Source: Mesostigma viride
Lineage: Eukaryota > Streptophyta > Mesostigmatophyceae > Mesostigmatales > Mesostigmataceae
Direction: 5' to 3'
DNA: 64,000 nt
NCBI GenBank assembly: GCA_009746045.1
Contig: RPFO01000412.1
Coordinates: 534,992 to 598,991 of the forward strand
Shown here: one piece after another, positions 45,901-55,277 of the stretch
How positions within the stretch are numbered: the stretch's first letter is position 1
Layout: every line of letters starts with the position of its first letter
Notes under the pieces: generated by a model
The model's database searches: none
What the model was told of the DNA's origin: nothing
The model's input: only the letters and a program-made list of their open reading frames with translations
Position numbers and translations under genes: made by a program

Positions 45901-48900
45901 CTGGATAGGAAACATTATCAGGGGCTACATAGCTGGATAGGAACCATTATCAGGGGTTACACCACTACCTCGTCGGCCAAGGGGAGGCCACTTGGGCGCC
46001 TATATGCTATGGCGCACGCTCGTTCGTGTTGGAGGCTTCCGCTTCCATTGCCTTCGGCTTTAGCCCATTGCAATCCCCTTCCCCCCCCCCCCCCCCCATG
46101 TGGTGAGAACCATACTGATGTTGCGATGTGGACGTCACTTATGAGATGTGATACGAAAATCATGTAGACAAAATTCGCGGGCAGAAATCGCAGGAGCACG
46201 CAGTGGATCGTTGCCCTCTCTGCTGCACTCTTCCCCTCGTCCTATTTTCCACGTCCTCCCCCCCACCTCCTAATTGTATACATCCCTCTTTCACGCGTGT
46301 ACATCCCTCTTTCACGCGTGTACATCCCTCCCCCCCCCCCCCCCCGTGTGGTAGCAAGCGCTGCAGCTTTCCTTTCCTTCTCCTTTCCTCGCTGTCCTTC
46401 TCTTCCACATGACCCTCTTGTCTGTACAACCACATAAAATAAGACTCATAAACAGATTAGTGCGGATGGGAGCCGCAGGAGTTAGCGCTGCATTTTACCC
46501 TTCCTTCCCTTCTGCTTTTTCCTCCCGGCCCGCTTTGCCTTCCTCTTGGCCCCTCTTGGCCCCTCTTGGCCCCTCTTGGCCCCTCTTGGCCCCTCTTGGC
46601 CCCTCTTGGCCCCTCTTGGCCCCTCTTGGCCCCTCTTGGCCCCTCTTGGCCCCTCTTGGCCCCTCTTGGCCCCTCTTGGCCCCCGCCCCCTTCTGTGAAC
46701 CAAATACCTGCTGAGAACAGGCAGTGCAGGAGGTATCAGTGCCTAATTCACTTATGTTCTGCTTCTCCCCCCCTGCTGAACCCCGCATGCAAACAATACT
46801 GACCTGAACAACGTTGACAGGAGTTGCAGGATCCAGCGCTGTGCCGCAACCCATCCTTGTCGGCAGTGAAGGACCCCTTTGTTCTCCCCCCCGCGGCACG
46901 CGCCGCCCTGTTCAAGCGAGCGTCGCGCGTGGCCATTCAGGAGCCGCGGCTGGTGCTGCAGCTGGTAGAGGAGGTAATATTAACCTTATTGTTTCTTATA
47001 CTAGTACCACCAGATAGTATACTAGTAGTATTATAGTTGATACTACCCAATATTATAGTTGATACTACCCAACATCATAGTTGGTACTACCCAACATTGT
47101 AGTTGATACCACCCAACATTACAGTCGATACTACCCTATGTTTAGTTGATTCTACCCAACATTATAGTTGATACAACCCAACATTATAGTTGATACTAAC
47201 AGAAGTTTGTGTTCACGCTATCACTGTTGTTGGTAGGGCCATTTGTTCCTGTTCTCGCGCCGGTCACACACCAAATTCAGCTTCTGACATCCAGCCATGT
47301 GTATGAAATGACACACAACAACTAGCATCAGATTCCTGATTGGTCGATAACACCTTTTTACCCGGCAACTTGCCAGCTGCCAGGCTGCTCAAACCAAAGA
47401 TGCTGCATCACAGACAACGTCGCCACACGTAGCTCTGTGTTTTTTTTTTCACTGGTTATATTCAACCAAGCACACGATGTTTCACCCGCAGGCCGTGACC
47501 ATGTGCCTACATTAACCACGTCAAACGTCCCACTCTATGTCCCCATGCAGGTCGACCCATGCACAGCAGCTCACACACACGCCACCTGTCACACGCCACC
47601 CTACGGCTTCGCAAGGCTACCTCTTTTGGGGTTGGATTGCAAAAATGCCACCTGGCACCCACCACCTCAAACATACCACCTTGTCCTCTCCCCCGCTATA
47701 CTTGTGATGACCCCGTGACGTCATGGCCCCTATCGCAGGTGCCGTGGCCCTCATACCAGGGCGCCTCTCCTCCACCACATGTATTAATACCTGTTCTAGC
47801 AAGCAACACCCCCCCACGTCTCACACAAGTAATACGAGCCCACACTCCTCGTTCTATCGCTATTGCTGTAAACCCTAAACACAAAACTCTTAACCCACAC
47901 GCCTCGTTCTATCGCTATTGCTAAAAACCCTAAACACAAAACCCTAAACCCACACGCCTCGTTCTATCGCTATTGCTATAAACCCTAAACCCTAAACCCA
48001 CACGCCTCGTTCTATCGCTATTGCTATAAACCCTAAACACAAAACCCTAAACCCACATGCCTCGTTCTATCGCTATCGCTATAAACCCTAAACACAAAAC
48101 CCTAAACCCACACGCCTCGTTCTATCGCTATTGCTATAAACCCTAAACACAAAACCCTAAACCCACACGCCTCGTTCTATCGCTATAAACCCTAAACCCT
48201 AAACCCCGAACCCACACGCCTCGTTCTATCGCTATTGCTATAAACCCTAAACACAAAACCCTAAACCCACATGCCTCGTTCTATTGCTATTGCTATAAAC
48301 CCTAAACACAAAACCCTAAACCCACATGCCTCGTTCTATCGCTATTGCTATAAACCCTAATCATAAATCCCTAAACCCACACGCCTCGTTCTATCGCTGT
48401 TGCTTTAAACACTAAACACAAAACTCTAAAACCACACGCCTCGTTCTGTGGCTATTGCTATTGCAGGTCCGCCGGCAGGTCGTCGCGCTTGAAGGCGCAC
48501 TGCTGGCGCGTGTGCTAGCACTAGCCGCCGCGGGCCAGGCGCACGCGGCCGCTGCCCAGGGACCCTCCCCCTCGCCCCCTGGCATCTCAGACGCCCGTGC
48601 CTCGGCCACGTCGACCGATGGCTCCCTCTCACTCTCTCTTTCCACCAGCATCAGCGCGCCGCAGTCCCCCACGGGTCCTGCGGCCGCCGCCCGGCTGTCC
48701 GGGAGCGATGGATTGGGACTTGGTGGGGTTGGTGGGGGTGGGAGCGGGCGGGCGAGGCAAGATAGCACCAAACGGTCCCAGGGCGCACATGGCCCCGAGG
48801 AACGCGATGGGCTCAGGGGGAGCGGGTTGTATGCTGGAGGGGGCGCGTACGGCAGCGGGACGTATGAGGGCGGCTTGGGTGAAGTTGCGGGTGATGGGGC

Positions 48901-51900
48901 CGGGCAAGGGCGGGACGCGGTAGGGTCAATGGCTGGGGGTGGGGCCATGGGCAACAGATCACGCACGAGCAGTTTGGAGGATGACGGGGGGGGCGACCAC
49001 GCGCGGCTCATGTCATCGTGGCGTAGCGTGACCAGCATGCTGCGCATGAGCGTGTCATCCCTCAGCGGAGACAGCCCGGTGACCGGCGACCGTGGCGACC
49101 ACGAGAGGGGCGGCAGCGGGTCGCTTCAGGGCAAGAACAACCATTACGGGGGCGCGAGTGGCCGCACGCTCCGGTCCGCGGCCTCGGATTTGAGCGTGGA
49201 TTGCGACAACGTGGAGTTGTTGGACTCCATCCTGGCCAACCGCGATGCCGAGTTGGACATGGAGGCCTTGCTCCCCGTGCCAGCTGTCACCCCGACGTTG
49301 TCACAGAGGTGGCAAGGGGGAGCTGTCGGCTCCGCGGGGGCTTCATCGCGGGGGCACGTATTGTCCATCACTCCCCATGATTCTGGGCACTTCCCAGGGC
49401 TGCCGCCGCTGCTGCCGTCAACGACACCACGGATACCTGGAGAAGGGGCCAGGGGCCGGGCCAGGGAGAGGATGAGGTCGCCCACGGCGGGGATTCAGTC
49501 GGCGACGCCAGCGTCAGTGTCCCTGCCAGTGAGCGTGGATGTCAGCGGGCACGCGACCGGGTCGTCGGGCAGCATAAGGGCAAAGTTGGGTGAACGATGG
49601 GACCACAGCGGCAGCGGCCTGGAGGACGGTGACATGCTGGACACCCTCGGCTCAACGGCCTCCCGAATCGACCCAGGCATCCGACACCATGGCGATGCTA
49701 GCTCTCTGGTGCTGGACCAATCAGCCGCGTTGGATGGGTCTGGGGCAGCGGATTGGCTAGGGCCAGTGGGCTCTGTTAGCTCGGCCTTGTGGAACCCCTC
49801 CGGGGCATCCCCTCCAGCTGCCCATGTGGGCGGTGACAACTACCACAATCTCGTGCGGGGTCCCCTGCCTGCCCATGCTCCAGAGGGTTTAGGGGCACGA
49901 GGGAGAAGCTCGGGGGAGGGTGCACCCAGGGAGGCCATGGGTGGGACCGCCGCTGTGCCGACCGAGAGAAGTCAGCCATTGGTGACGGATTTGTCACTGG
50001 ACCTCACAGAGACTCCTGCACCAGCTCGAGGGGAAGCCAACGATGTTTCGGCAGGTGCAAGGATTGCCCAGCCAGCAGCGTTGCCCCCTAATGCTGGCGC
50101 CCGGGAGTGGGCGCAGGCCACGGAGCAACTGAGGCAGCAGCGGCACGGCATGGCCGTGGCGGATGTGGCATTAACACGGCTGGGAAATGTCAGTTCCCGC
50201 ACTCCTGTCTGTTCAGGCCTTGGACAACCCTTACAAGTACCCACCCTTCCCCGTGCCCACGTGCTTCCCTCCCAGAAGTGCTACATCTTTCCAGATGAGC
50301 TTCATCCTCCCATCCACCGCAGTCGGGCCACATCTCCCTCCTCTTTCCCCCCCTCTCGCCCTCAATGTGTGAATATTATGTCTTTCTCTCTCTCTCTCCC
50401 TCCCTGTGGCCCTCAAGGTATGAATATCGCGTCCTTGGGCTCCGCTACCTCGATGGGTGCGTGCGCGGGTTTGGTGGTTAACCGAGTATCGGATGCCCGC
50501 ACGGCCCCATGCCACCGATAGTATCCCTGTTGCCCACGCTGCCATCGCCGACGGTCATGCCTGGCGACCAGCCACCTGGCAGCCAGCGGCGCAGCCATCC
50601 ACCGACTTTGCGGACAGACGAGTGCAGCTGGCCCAGCTATTGTATCCCCATCGCAAACCCTGTGGCTGGCAAGCATTTTGTTGTCAGCTCCTTTCCCTTT
50701 ATACAGGTATGTTTCCCTTTACAGATGCAGTCAGGCGAAGCGATGATTAACAGACGATTATCAGTCGAGGCAGGGCTTCAGCTTTCGGCATACTGGCTTG
50801 CAGGACGTGGGCGTTCCTCGTGCGCTCCAATCTGCATGCAGCCTCCCTCATGCCTGGCGATCAACAACCACACGCGTCTAATTACTCAATTGGTGACTGC
50901 CTTGCGCTTTTACTTTTTGGGTCCAGTTTGACGTGGGATGTCCGTGCTGTCCCATGCTTTGGTGCACGCTTCCATGCATCTCGTTCCATGGTTTCTCCCT
51001 GTCTCCACGCCCGTGGCTTTTGGGTGCCATCGCAGGCGCTGCCCACCCAGTACCGCGAGGTGGCCGGATCCAACGGCCGCCGCATATCTCGCCTGGCGCA
51101 TGCTGCCATACGCATCGCCAGCGAGTGGCAGGTGCTGCAGGCGGCGCCACTGGCAGGGGTCACAGCGCGGCCGCTGCATGTACGTATGCCACCCTAACTT
51201 CAGATGCACTCAGCCCCGCGTTCATGGTAGCCCACAGATAAGGTAGCACTAAGTGATCGTTTCTTACCGGCTGATATCATGTTAAACCTGATGGCCCTTC
51301 ACCAACCCTCCAGCAACCCTTCACCAACCCTTCACGGACCCTGCACCAATGCTAGCGTGAAGGCCTTTTCAGGGATGTGCTGTAGGGATGTGCAGGATCA
51401 GCTGCACAAACATTCCTGGCAGCTCAGAGCTTTGTAGCGGCAAGCGTTCGTAGTGTTCATCATACGCCATCGTGGGTGGTACGCGCTTCATTGGGTTGCT
51501 CTACTCTCCCGACGATTTCGGCCATGCCCATTGACGGCCAGACGTTGGCAATTTGCATTCAACGTGCCCACAATTCATGCACAGTTCTCATGTGCATTTT
51601 CTACGTCCAGCACAACAACTAGTGACGGACCTTTCTGTCCCCAGGCAGATCCCGGGCCAAGGAGTATCCAGGGCAGCAACATCCTCACTCTGTACGGCAC
51701 TTACAAATCATTGGAACACGATAACGCGTGAGTCATGTGTGGGCCCCATACTTGCGACGCGCTGTCACGCACGGGCGGTATGCTAGTTTTAGGGTTATAC
51801 CTGCCTGTGCACAAGTTGCATACCTGCCACTGACACCTGGCACCCATGGCCTTAAATGATCGGGTGTGCAGGAGGAAGACCTTTTCGACTGGCAAGCCGT

Positions 51901-53949
51901 CTTCGAGGGCCCGAGCGGCACTCCGTGGGAAGGCGGCAGGTGGGTGGCCTGGATGATAGTCGCTCACCGGGACTGGATGTTCGCAGGGGCATAGGTATCT
52001 GCTGTTGAACGCGTGCATCGGGTCCTTTTGCGGCTATCAACTTGGTGGGCTGTGCTCATTTTATCAGGGGTAGAGCAGGTCCTTTTGATGCCATTGACAT
52101 GGGGCTTCCCATCCCACGAGGGCATCCCTAGTTTTCAACACCCAACTGAAGGTAACTTGCATCCTTTGGAGTTTCAGGAGGGCAAGCAATGAGAATAATT
52201 AGTTATGATAACGATATCTTTATTTGTATCAGTAAATATAGTAATGTTTGTCTCTATGGTCATAGTTGATTCTTATATAATGATGTATATTTGTGCCATT
52301 ACCCGTGTAAATAGGATGTGCGCCTTGTAGAGCTTCCGAGATGATGTCATTCTTGAACACAGGGCAGGTATAAAGTGCCTGGCAATGGCCGTTATTCAGC
52401 AGGTATGCTGTCGGTACTCAGATCACGCGACAAGTGGCGCTTGGTGACAGCTTAACGGTGCTCATCAATGCCATAGCAGTAAAGTCCCAGTACCCTTTGC
52501 TAGCCAGCTAGCTAGGACTCTTGCCTTCCCTGAATCTCCTGATGCTTGATCATCGAAGCAGGGCCGTTACTGTGCAACGATGCGGGAATTAGGCTATCGG
52601 ACGCATTGTTGAGGGTTCGCCCTCACAAAGCCTGGTATAATGGCCACGGTCACTATCATGGTCACTGTAAGGGTCACCATCCAACAAGGGGCCGGCCTCG
52701 CAAAGCCTAGCTGGCTCACCTCATAACCTCAAAATGCACTGAACCAAGGGCGGGTTAAGTTCTCGGTTAGTTTAGCCTAGCTGTGCAATTTGCATGGGAG
52801 GGCATGTTCAGTTTTTTTTTCCGTTGACCCACCAGCACCCTGCGGTGCCCCCTGCTGGGTGACATCTGGTGCACACGTCTGCTGGAATAGTCGCAGCTGC
52901 ATAGACAAGGACTATCCTTTGAAAGTAAATTCCCCCCCCCCTTCCCAGCTGTCCCCCTTGCTAACATCCATCTCCCTTTTCCTACCATAAGCTTATCCCT
53001 AGTCCTGCAACCCCACTCCTGAGAGCAAGCCCTCCACCCTGGCTTATTGGCTCTCCATTGTGCTACTTTATGTGCCCCCCCTCCCTTGCTGACCATGAAA
53101 CCCTGGGCAGGTTTGTGCTGGAGTTGCGACTGCCGGCCACATACCCCAGGCACCCGCCGACATCGGTACGTCGCTCTAGTGAAGCATGGCGTATGGCCAC
53201 ACTTGACGTGGTCTTTTCCCAGACGTGGTTTAACCCAGATGCTGTTGAACAGTTGTGTGTTTGATACGTTACAGTAACGTGCAACCTGCTGATGCCTACT
53301 CACCCCTAGGCTTTGATTTTGCAAGGGAAAGATAAGGTAATGTGAAGTACGTCTTGTTGCATTCACACACAAAGTCATGCCTCTCATCCTACCTTCTCTT
53401 CCTTTCGTATGTCTCCCCCCATGTTCCTTGTTGGCATGTGCTTGAGGTAGTTTACAGTCCAAGACACGTGATGTGGCAGGAATGCCCGGGCGGCCTTGTC
53501 AGGCTCGCGTCACGAAACACAATGGGCCTGGCATGCCAGTTTGTCACTGGCTGTGTCTCACTCCTAACATGTTATTCGTTTTTCAACCTTGTTATGTATG
53601 ATCTGTTATCTCTGCTTTGTTATCTCTGGTTTGAAAACAGGTTGTATTCAAGACGAGCACGTTCCACCCAAACATCAGCCCAGATGGACACCCCTGCCTG
53701 AACTTCATTCGCGAGCCAGCTGGGAGTGCGGGAACCCACCAAACCGATGGGCTGAGCGACGGCGTACGAGAGGCCGTGGTGTGGAGCCCCTATCACAGCC
53801 TGACAGGTGTCCTCTTGTGCATCCAGCAGCTGTTCTTTGAGGTCGTGCCACACCAGCCACTGAACCGTGAGGCGGCGCGGATGTATGTGGAAGATCGTGT
53901 GGGCTGGCAGCAGCAAGTTCAAATGTGTGTTGCCAACAGCAAGGGGTGA
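35914..53949 (+). CDS. OTU deubiquitinase - E2 (UBC) fusion protein, 13 exons proposed
   Basis: Predicted order: MGCFCCKS N-terminus; a Gly/Ser-rich disordered exon 1 (residues 1-339); OTU core in exons 4-7 with TTGDGSC (Cys 417), LHVVAMAHVLRRPVVLFD (exon 5), and WSSSEQHNHFVPLV (His 539). These three blocks resemble VCPIP1/VCIP135-type OTU proteases as I recall them. Exon 9 is a long Ser/Gly/Asp-rich linker. Exons 10-13 form an E2 fold: WQAVFEGPSGTPWEGG, LPATYPRHPP, FHPN, catalytic Cys at 53695, then WSPYHSL and NREAARMYVEDR, ending TGA at 53947. An OTU removes ubiquitin from substrates; an E2 carries it by thioester. Exons 1-8 join in consistent phases without stops, as do exons 10-13; the exon 9 to 10 junction is not resolved, so two adjacent genes remain possible. 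Confidence 0.72.
37024..37500. repeat. (TGTGCG)n tract with two CACTATAGTATAGTAG blocks (OTU-UBC intron 1)
   Basis: Two copies of gtggtcactatagtatagta at 37036 and 37064 are followed by about 70 hexamers. The order (exon-edge copy, ACTATAGTATAG block, hexamer tract) is the same, in the sense of transcription, as in CPSF160 intron 2. Confidence 0.97.
37673..37748. repeat. 25-bp repeat, three copies
   Basis: Unit gctaacaccggcgccgagcg gtaat in OTU-UBC intron 1. Confidence 0.92.
38044..38130 (+). CDS. OTU-UBC gene exon 2
   Basis: Residues 340-368, ELSPQERDALLRDELLLLSP then LIRQVFPVL, a likely amphipathic helix. Acceptor gtgcag, donor CTG|GTGCGT. Acceptor echo at 37931-37963; donor-end echoes at about 38272-38300 and 38482-38515. 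Confidence 0.75.
38348..38470. repeat. About 22-bp repeat, six copies
   Basis: Unit gttattggtaataagttta(g), OTU-UBC intron 2. Confidence 0.93.
38505..38935. repeat. 72-bp minisatellite, about six copies
   Basis: Unit gcccatgaagcaggactggt, catagtaagagagcctagta, gtacaatcctgctgga... Its start (cgtgctggcccatgaagcag) resembles the region around the exon 2 donor (cgtgctggtgcgtggtgaag), so it may be derived from an exon-edge copy. Confidence 0.93.
38960..39235. repeat. 30-bp minisatellite, about nine copies
   Basis: Unit cttacgcacacgctgaaggt cttctctatg with some shortened copies. OTU-UBC intron 2. Confidence 0.95.
39236..40092. other. OTU-UBC intron 2, remainder
   Basis: No gene or array recognised. 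Confidence 0.4.
40093..40194 (+). CDS. OTU-UBC gene exon 3
   Basis: Residues 369-402, ending ADDEVDTGAANYLWRLLQKM then REHQ. Acceptor ctgccag chosen because it keeps phase 0; donor CAG|GTGGGG. The first ten residues are uncertain. Confidence 0.65.
40195..40791. other. OTU-UBC intron 3
   Basis: Starts with a G-rich run (about 40195-40270). Nothing else recognised. Confidence 0.4.
40792..40934 (+). CDS. OTU-UBC gene exon 4 (OTU catalytic Cys)
   Basis: KMEVVPLRTTGDGSCLLNAI, then SRGIWGVELFSEALRHQLCD. The D-G-S-C motif is the OTU catalytic loop. The donor GAATG|GTTGGT is weak but restores the codon TGG with exon 5. Part of the exon end recurs at 41038-41071. Confidence 0.88.
40935..41897. other. 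OTU-UBC intron 4
   Basis: Carries the exon 4 donor-end copy (41038-41071), a two-copy gcagatctatatatc repeat (41459-41505) and an exon 5 acceptor copy (41797-41828). Confidence 0.6.
41898..42036 (+). CDS. OTU-UBC gene exon 5
   Basis: Residues 450-496: YCSHVSPHDVEEAAQQAACP, then LSNLHVVAMAHVLRRPVVLF. The second block is the OTU 'hAlAnvL.RPi.l.d' strand region. Acceptor cccgcag, donor GAG|GTATGC. Acceptor echo at 41797-41828; donor-end echoes at 42107-42143, about 42212-42236 and about 42307-42336. Confidence 0.88.
42968..44440. repeat. 26-bp satellite-like array with higher-order structure, about 56 copies
   Basis: Unit gattccttattgagggggtc cttatc. Variants: cttctc, catctc, gggatcc, and a truncated unit ttgaggcttatcgattcc. 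The truncated unit lies at about 43195, 43424, 43860 and 44090, giving a repeat of the pattern after about 665 bp. Confidence 0.96.
44552..44664 (+). CDS. OTU-UBC gene exon 6
   Basis: Residues 497-533, GLYGTAGVFAPLRLPQKTWW then PWPVFISWS. Typical of VCPIP1-like OTU proteins before the catalytic His. Acceptor caacag, donor GCAG|GTGGGG, split codon with exon 7. Donor-end echoes at 44831-44852 and 44908-44931. Confidence 0.85.
44690..44800. repeat. TA-rich imperfect repeats
   Basis: Repeated tatatgtatgtactactata and gttctactgtact words just after the exon 6 donor. Confidence 0.85.
45364..45463 (+). CDS. OTU-UBC gene exon 7 (OTU catalytic His)
   Basis: Residues 534-567, SEQHNHFVPLVWSAGTRPLT then RWLWPEDFLAMACQ. 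NHFVPL carries the catalytic His. Acceptor attgcag, donor CAG|GTGCGC. Acceptor echoes at 45211-45238 and 45289-45318. Confidence 0.9.
45464..46540. other. OTU-UBC intron 7, first part
   Basis: A 33-bp unit (catagctggataggaa.cat) occurs about three times at 45865-45960. C runs near 46080 and 46330. No gene. Confidence 0.5.
46545..46682. repeat. 10-bp minisatellite, about 14 copies
   Basis: Perfect ccctcttggc units, pyrimidine-rich, about 140 bp before exon 8. Confidence 0.97.
46821..46973 (+). CDS. OTU-UBC gene exon 8
   Basis: Residues 568-618, ELQDPALCRNPSLSAVKDPF, then an Arg/Ala-rich helix ending LVLQLVEE. Acceptor tgacag, donor GAG|GTAATA. No domain recognised. Confidence 0.78.
47030..47205. 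repeat. About 22-bp repeat, eight copies
   Basis: Unit attatagttgatactaccca ac, diverged copies, directly after exon 8. Confidence 0.92.
47840..48462. repeat. 55-bp minisatellite with CCCTAAA telomere-like heptamers, about 11 copies
   Basis: Unit: ctataaaccctaaacacaaa, accctaaacccacacgcctc, gttctatcgctattg. The last unit runs into the exon 9 acceptor (ctattgctattgcag), so the repeat shares its pyrimidine stretch with the splice site. CCCTAAA is the plant-type telomere heptamer. Confidence 0.95.
48467..50230 (+). CDS. OTU-UBC gene exon 9 (long linker; 3' end uncertain)
   Basis: Opens VRRQVVALEGALLARVLALA and stays open in this frame to a stop at 50519. It is rich in Gly, Ser, Asp, Arg and Pro, with recurrent SLSGDSP, HGDASS and SGS words and one acidic NVELLDSILANRDAELDMEA block. 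Acceptor gctattgcag follows a telomere-like minisatellite. I could not find a good phase-0 donor; 50230 is a guess, and the region after about 50190 is probably intronic. Confidence 0.65.
51036..51179 (+). CDS. OTU-UBC gene exon 10 (E2 domain start)
   Basis: 48 codons: ALPTQYREVAGSNGRRISRL, then AHAAIRIASEWQVLQAAPLA and GVTARPLH. The end matches E2 helix 1 and the following loop (RI..E...LQ..P..GV.A.P). Acceptor cgcag, donor CAT|GTACGT. Confidence 0.78.
51872..51939 (+). CDS. OTU-UBC gene exon 11 (E2)
   Basis: EEDLFDWQAVFEGPSGTPWE then GG(R), the E2 strand 1-2 signature (..L..W.a.i.GP..tpyegG). Acceptor gtgcag, donor GCAG|GTGGGT. It joins exon 10 in phase 0. Confidence 0.88.
53111..53165 (+). 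CDS. OTU-UBC gene exon 12 (E2)
   Basis: (R)FVLELRLPATYPRHPPTS, the E2 motif F.l.l..P..YP..PP. Acceptor gggcag, donor TCG|GTACGT. One extra residue between PP and VVF compared with most E2s. Confidence 0.85.
53641..53949 (+). CDS. OTU-UBC gene exon 13 (E2 catalytic Cys and stop)
   Basis: VVFKTSTFHPNISPDGHPCL: HPN then catalytic Cys (codon 53695-53697). An insert (EPAGSAGTHQTDGLSDGVRE) follows, where E2s of the UBE2G/UBE2R type also carry one, then VVWSPYHSLTGVLLCIQQLF and NREAARMYVEDRVGWQQQV. Stop TGA 53947-53949. Acceptor gaaaacag. Confidence 0.9.
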   Translation, partial: VVFKTSTFHPNISPDGHPCLNFIREPAGSAGTHQTDGLSDGVREAVVWSPYHSLTGVLLCIQQLFFEVVPHQPLNREAARMYVEDRVGWQQQVQMCVANSKG

Positions 53950-54585
53950 CATGCAGGAATGGAAGCAGAGTTCCGTTACAGAGCTGTCCCTTAGGGCACT
54001 ACATGCATTCCAATACAACAAACAAGGCACGAACGATCTGCCACCGTACGTTCAACTTGCCTCAAGTGCGCAAGACTCAAGACCGCTTCCCGCATTGTGT
54101 CACTTTGTGGAATATCATCTCTTAAGGTTGGAAGTTTGCACATGGTAAGGGGCAGAAAGGGGGGGGAAGTCACGTGCGCACCGCTTTGTTTGTAGGATCT
54201 GGAATGGGCTGCTGAGTTCTGTGGCTCCGCCATGGCATCGATCCAGCGGACAGCCAAAGCGCCACACTCTCATGTATGCGGGGTTGGCATTACAGTCAAG
54301 CCCCGGGGCCGCCAGCTAGGGCTGCTGTACTGGTTGTCGATCACATCGATACTGGGCCTACTTGTCGACTAGGTTTCATTGGTCACCGCACCACATATCC
54401 TATATAGGAACAGCTAGTGTTTACAGTGAATGAAAATACATTACCTGTCCACAAGGGCAGATGGCCAAGTTATCAATTTATTTATGTAATTGTTCTTAAT
54501 GGTAGCAGTCACGTGTACATTAATTATAAATAAATAATTATAAATAATGGTAGCAGCTAGAGCGGCCGGGTCGCAGACATATGAA
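53950..54585. other. Space 3' of the OTU-UBC gene
   Basis: No gene recognised. AT-rich from about 54410 to 54555. It should contain the poly(A) site; TGTAA-like words occur, but I cannot assign one. Confidence 0.4.
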
Positions 54586-55277
54586 GTGTGTAGTACTCCT
54601 ACACACACAGATCTCGAATGATTTATCTAGTACCAAATCCGAAAGGCTTGCATCACTCCCCGGAAAGGAGAACTTTTGCGGATAACTGTAGGTGTAAGTT
54701 GGCGATGCCCTAGGATCCGGAGACGTCCGTCCTATAGTCAGCGAAAGTTGGTGCGAGAGGTCCCCAGTTCGATTCCGGTCGGATTCATTTGCAGATCGCG
54801 TTTTCCGCGTTTTCCGCGGACCGGCACTGAACGCAAATGGTTTTCACCTTTGCGGCGTGCCAAATCAGAATATACGCTTGCATGGCTGATCTCGATAGTA
54901 CCGGCTACGCCCCCTTCTAATAAAGAAGGTTCCAGCCGTGTTCAGCCCGTCTCACGTTGCGAGACTGAACAAGTCTCGCGTGCAGACGCGTGTGTAGTAC
55001 TCCTACACACACAGATCTCGAATGATTTATCTAGTACCAAATCCGAAAGGCTCGCATCACTCCCCGGAAAGGAGAACTTTTGCGGATGACTGTAGGTGTA
55101 AGTTGGCGATGCCCTAGGATCCGGAGACGTCCGTCCTATAGTCAGCGAAAGTTGGTGCGAGAGGTCCCCAGTTCGATTCCGGTCGGATTCATTTGCAGAT
55201 CGCGTTTTCCGCGTTTTCCGCGGACCGGCACTGAACGCAAATGGTTTTCACCTTTGCGGCGTGCCAAATTAGAATAT
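54586..55277. mobile_element. Element with two 288-bp direct repeats (TRIM-like or SINE-dimer)
   Basis: Copies 54586-54873 and 54990-55277 differ at only about three positions and enclose a 116-bp spacer. atatgaagtg occurs at 54579-54588 and 55274-55283, a possible target-site duplication. Each copy begins with a hairpin (gtgtgtag...ctacacac) and contains GTTCGATTCC, a Pol III B box, near 54767 and 55171. Around it a tRNA-like 7-bp acceptor pairing is possible (ggatccg 54713-54719 with cggattc 54780-54786). The layout fits a terminal-repeat retroelement in miniature, while the B box favours a tRNA-derived SINE. Confidence 0.65.

Noticed and set aside
51645-51727. Possible E2-gene exon ADPGPRSIQGSNILTLYGTY between exons 10 and 11
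   Set aside because: It has plausible splice sites but ends in the wrong phase for the next exon, while joining exon 10 straight to exon 11 gives a normal E2 sequence (GVTARPLH-EEDLFDWQ).
54713-54786. Functional tRNA gene
   Set aside because: The acceptor pairing and B box are present, but the T stem has two mismatches and no proper D arm or anticodon arm can be drawn; it occurs twice inside a repeated element.
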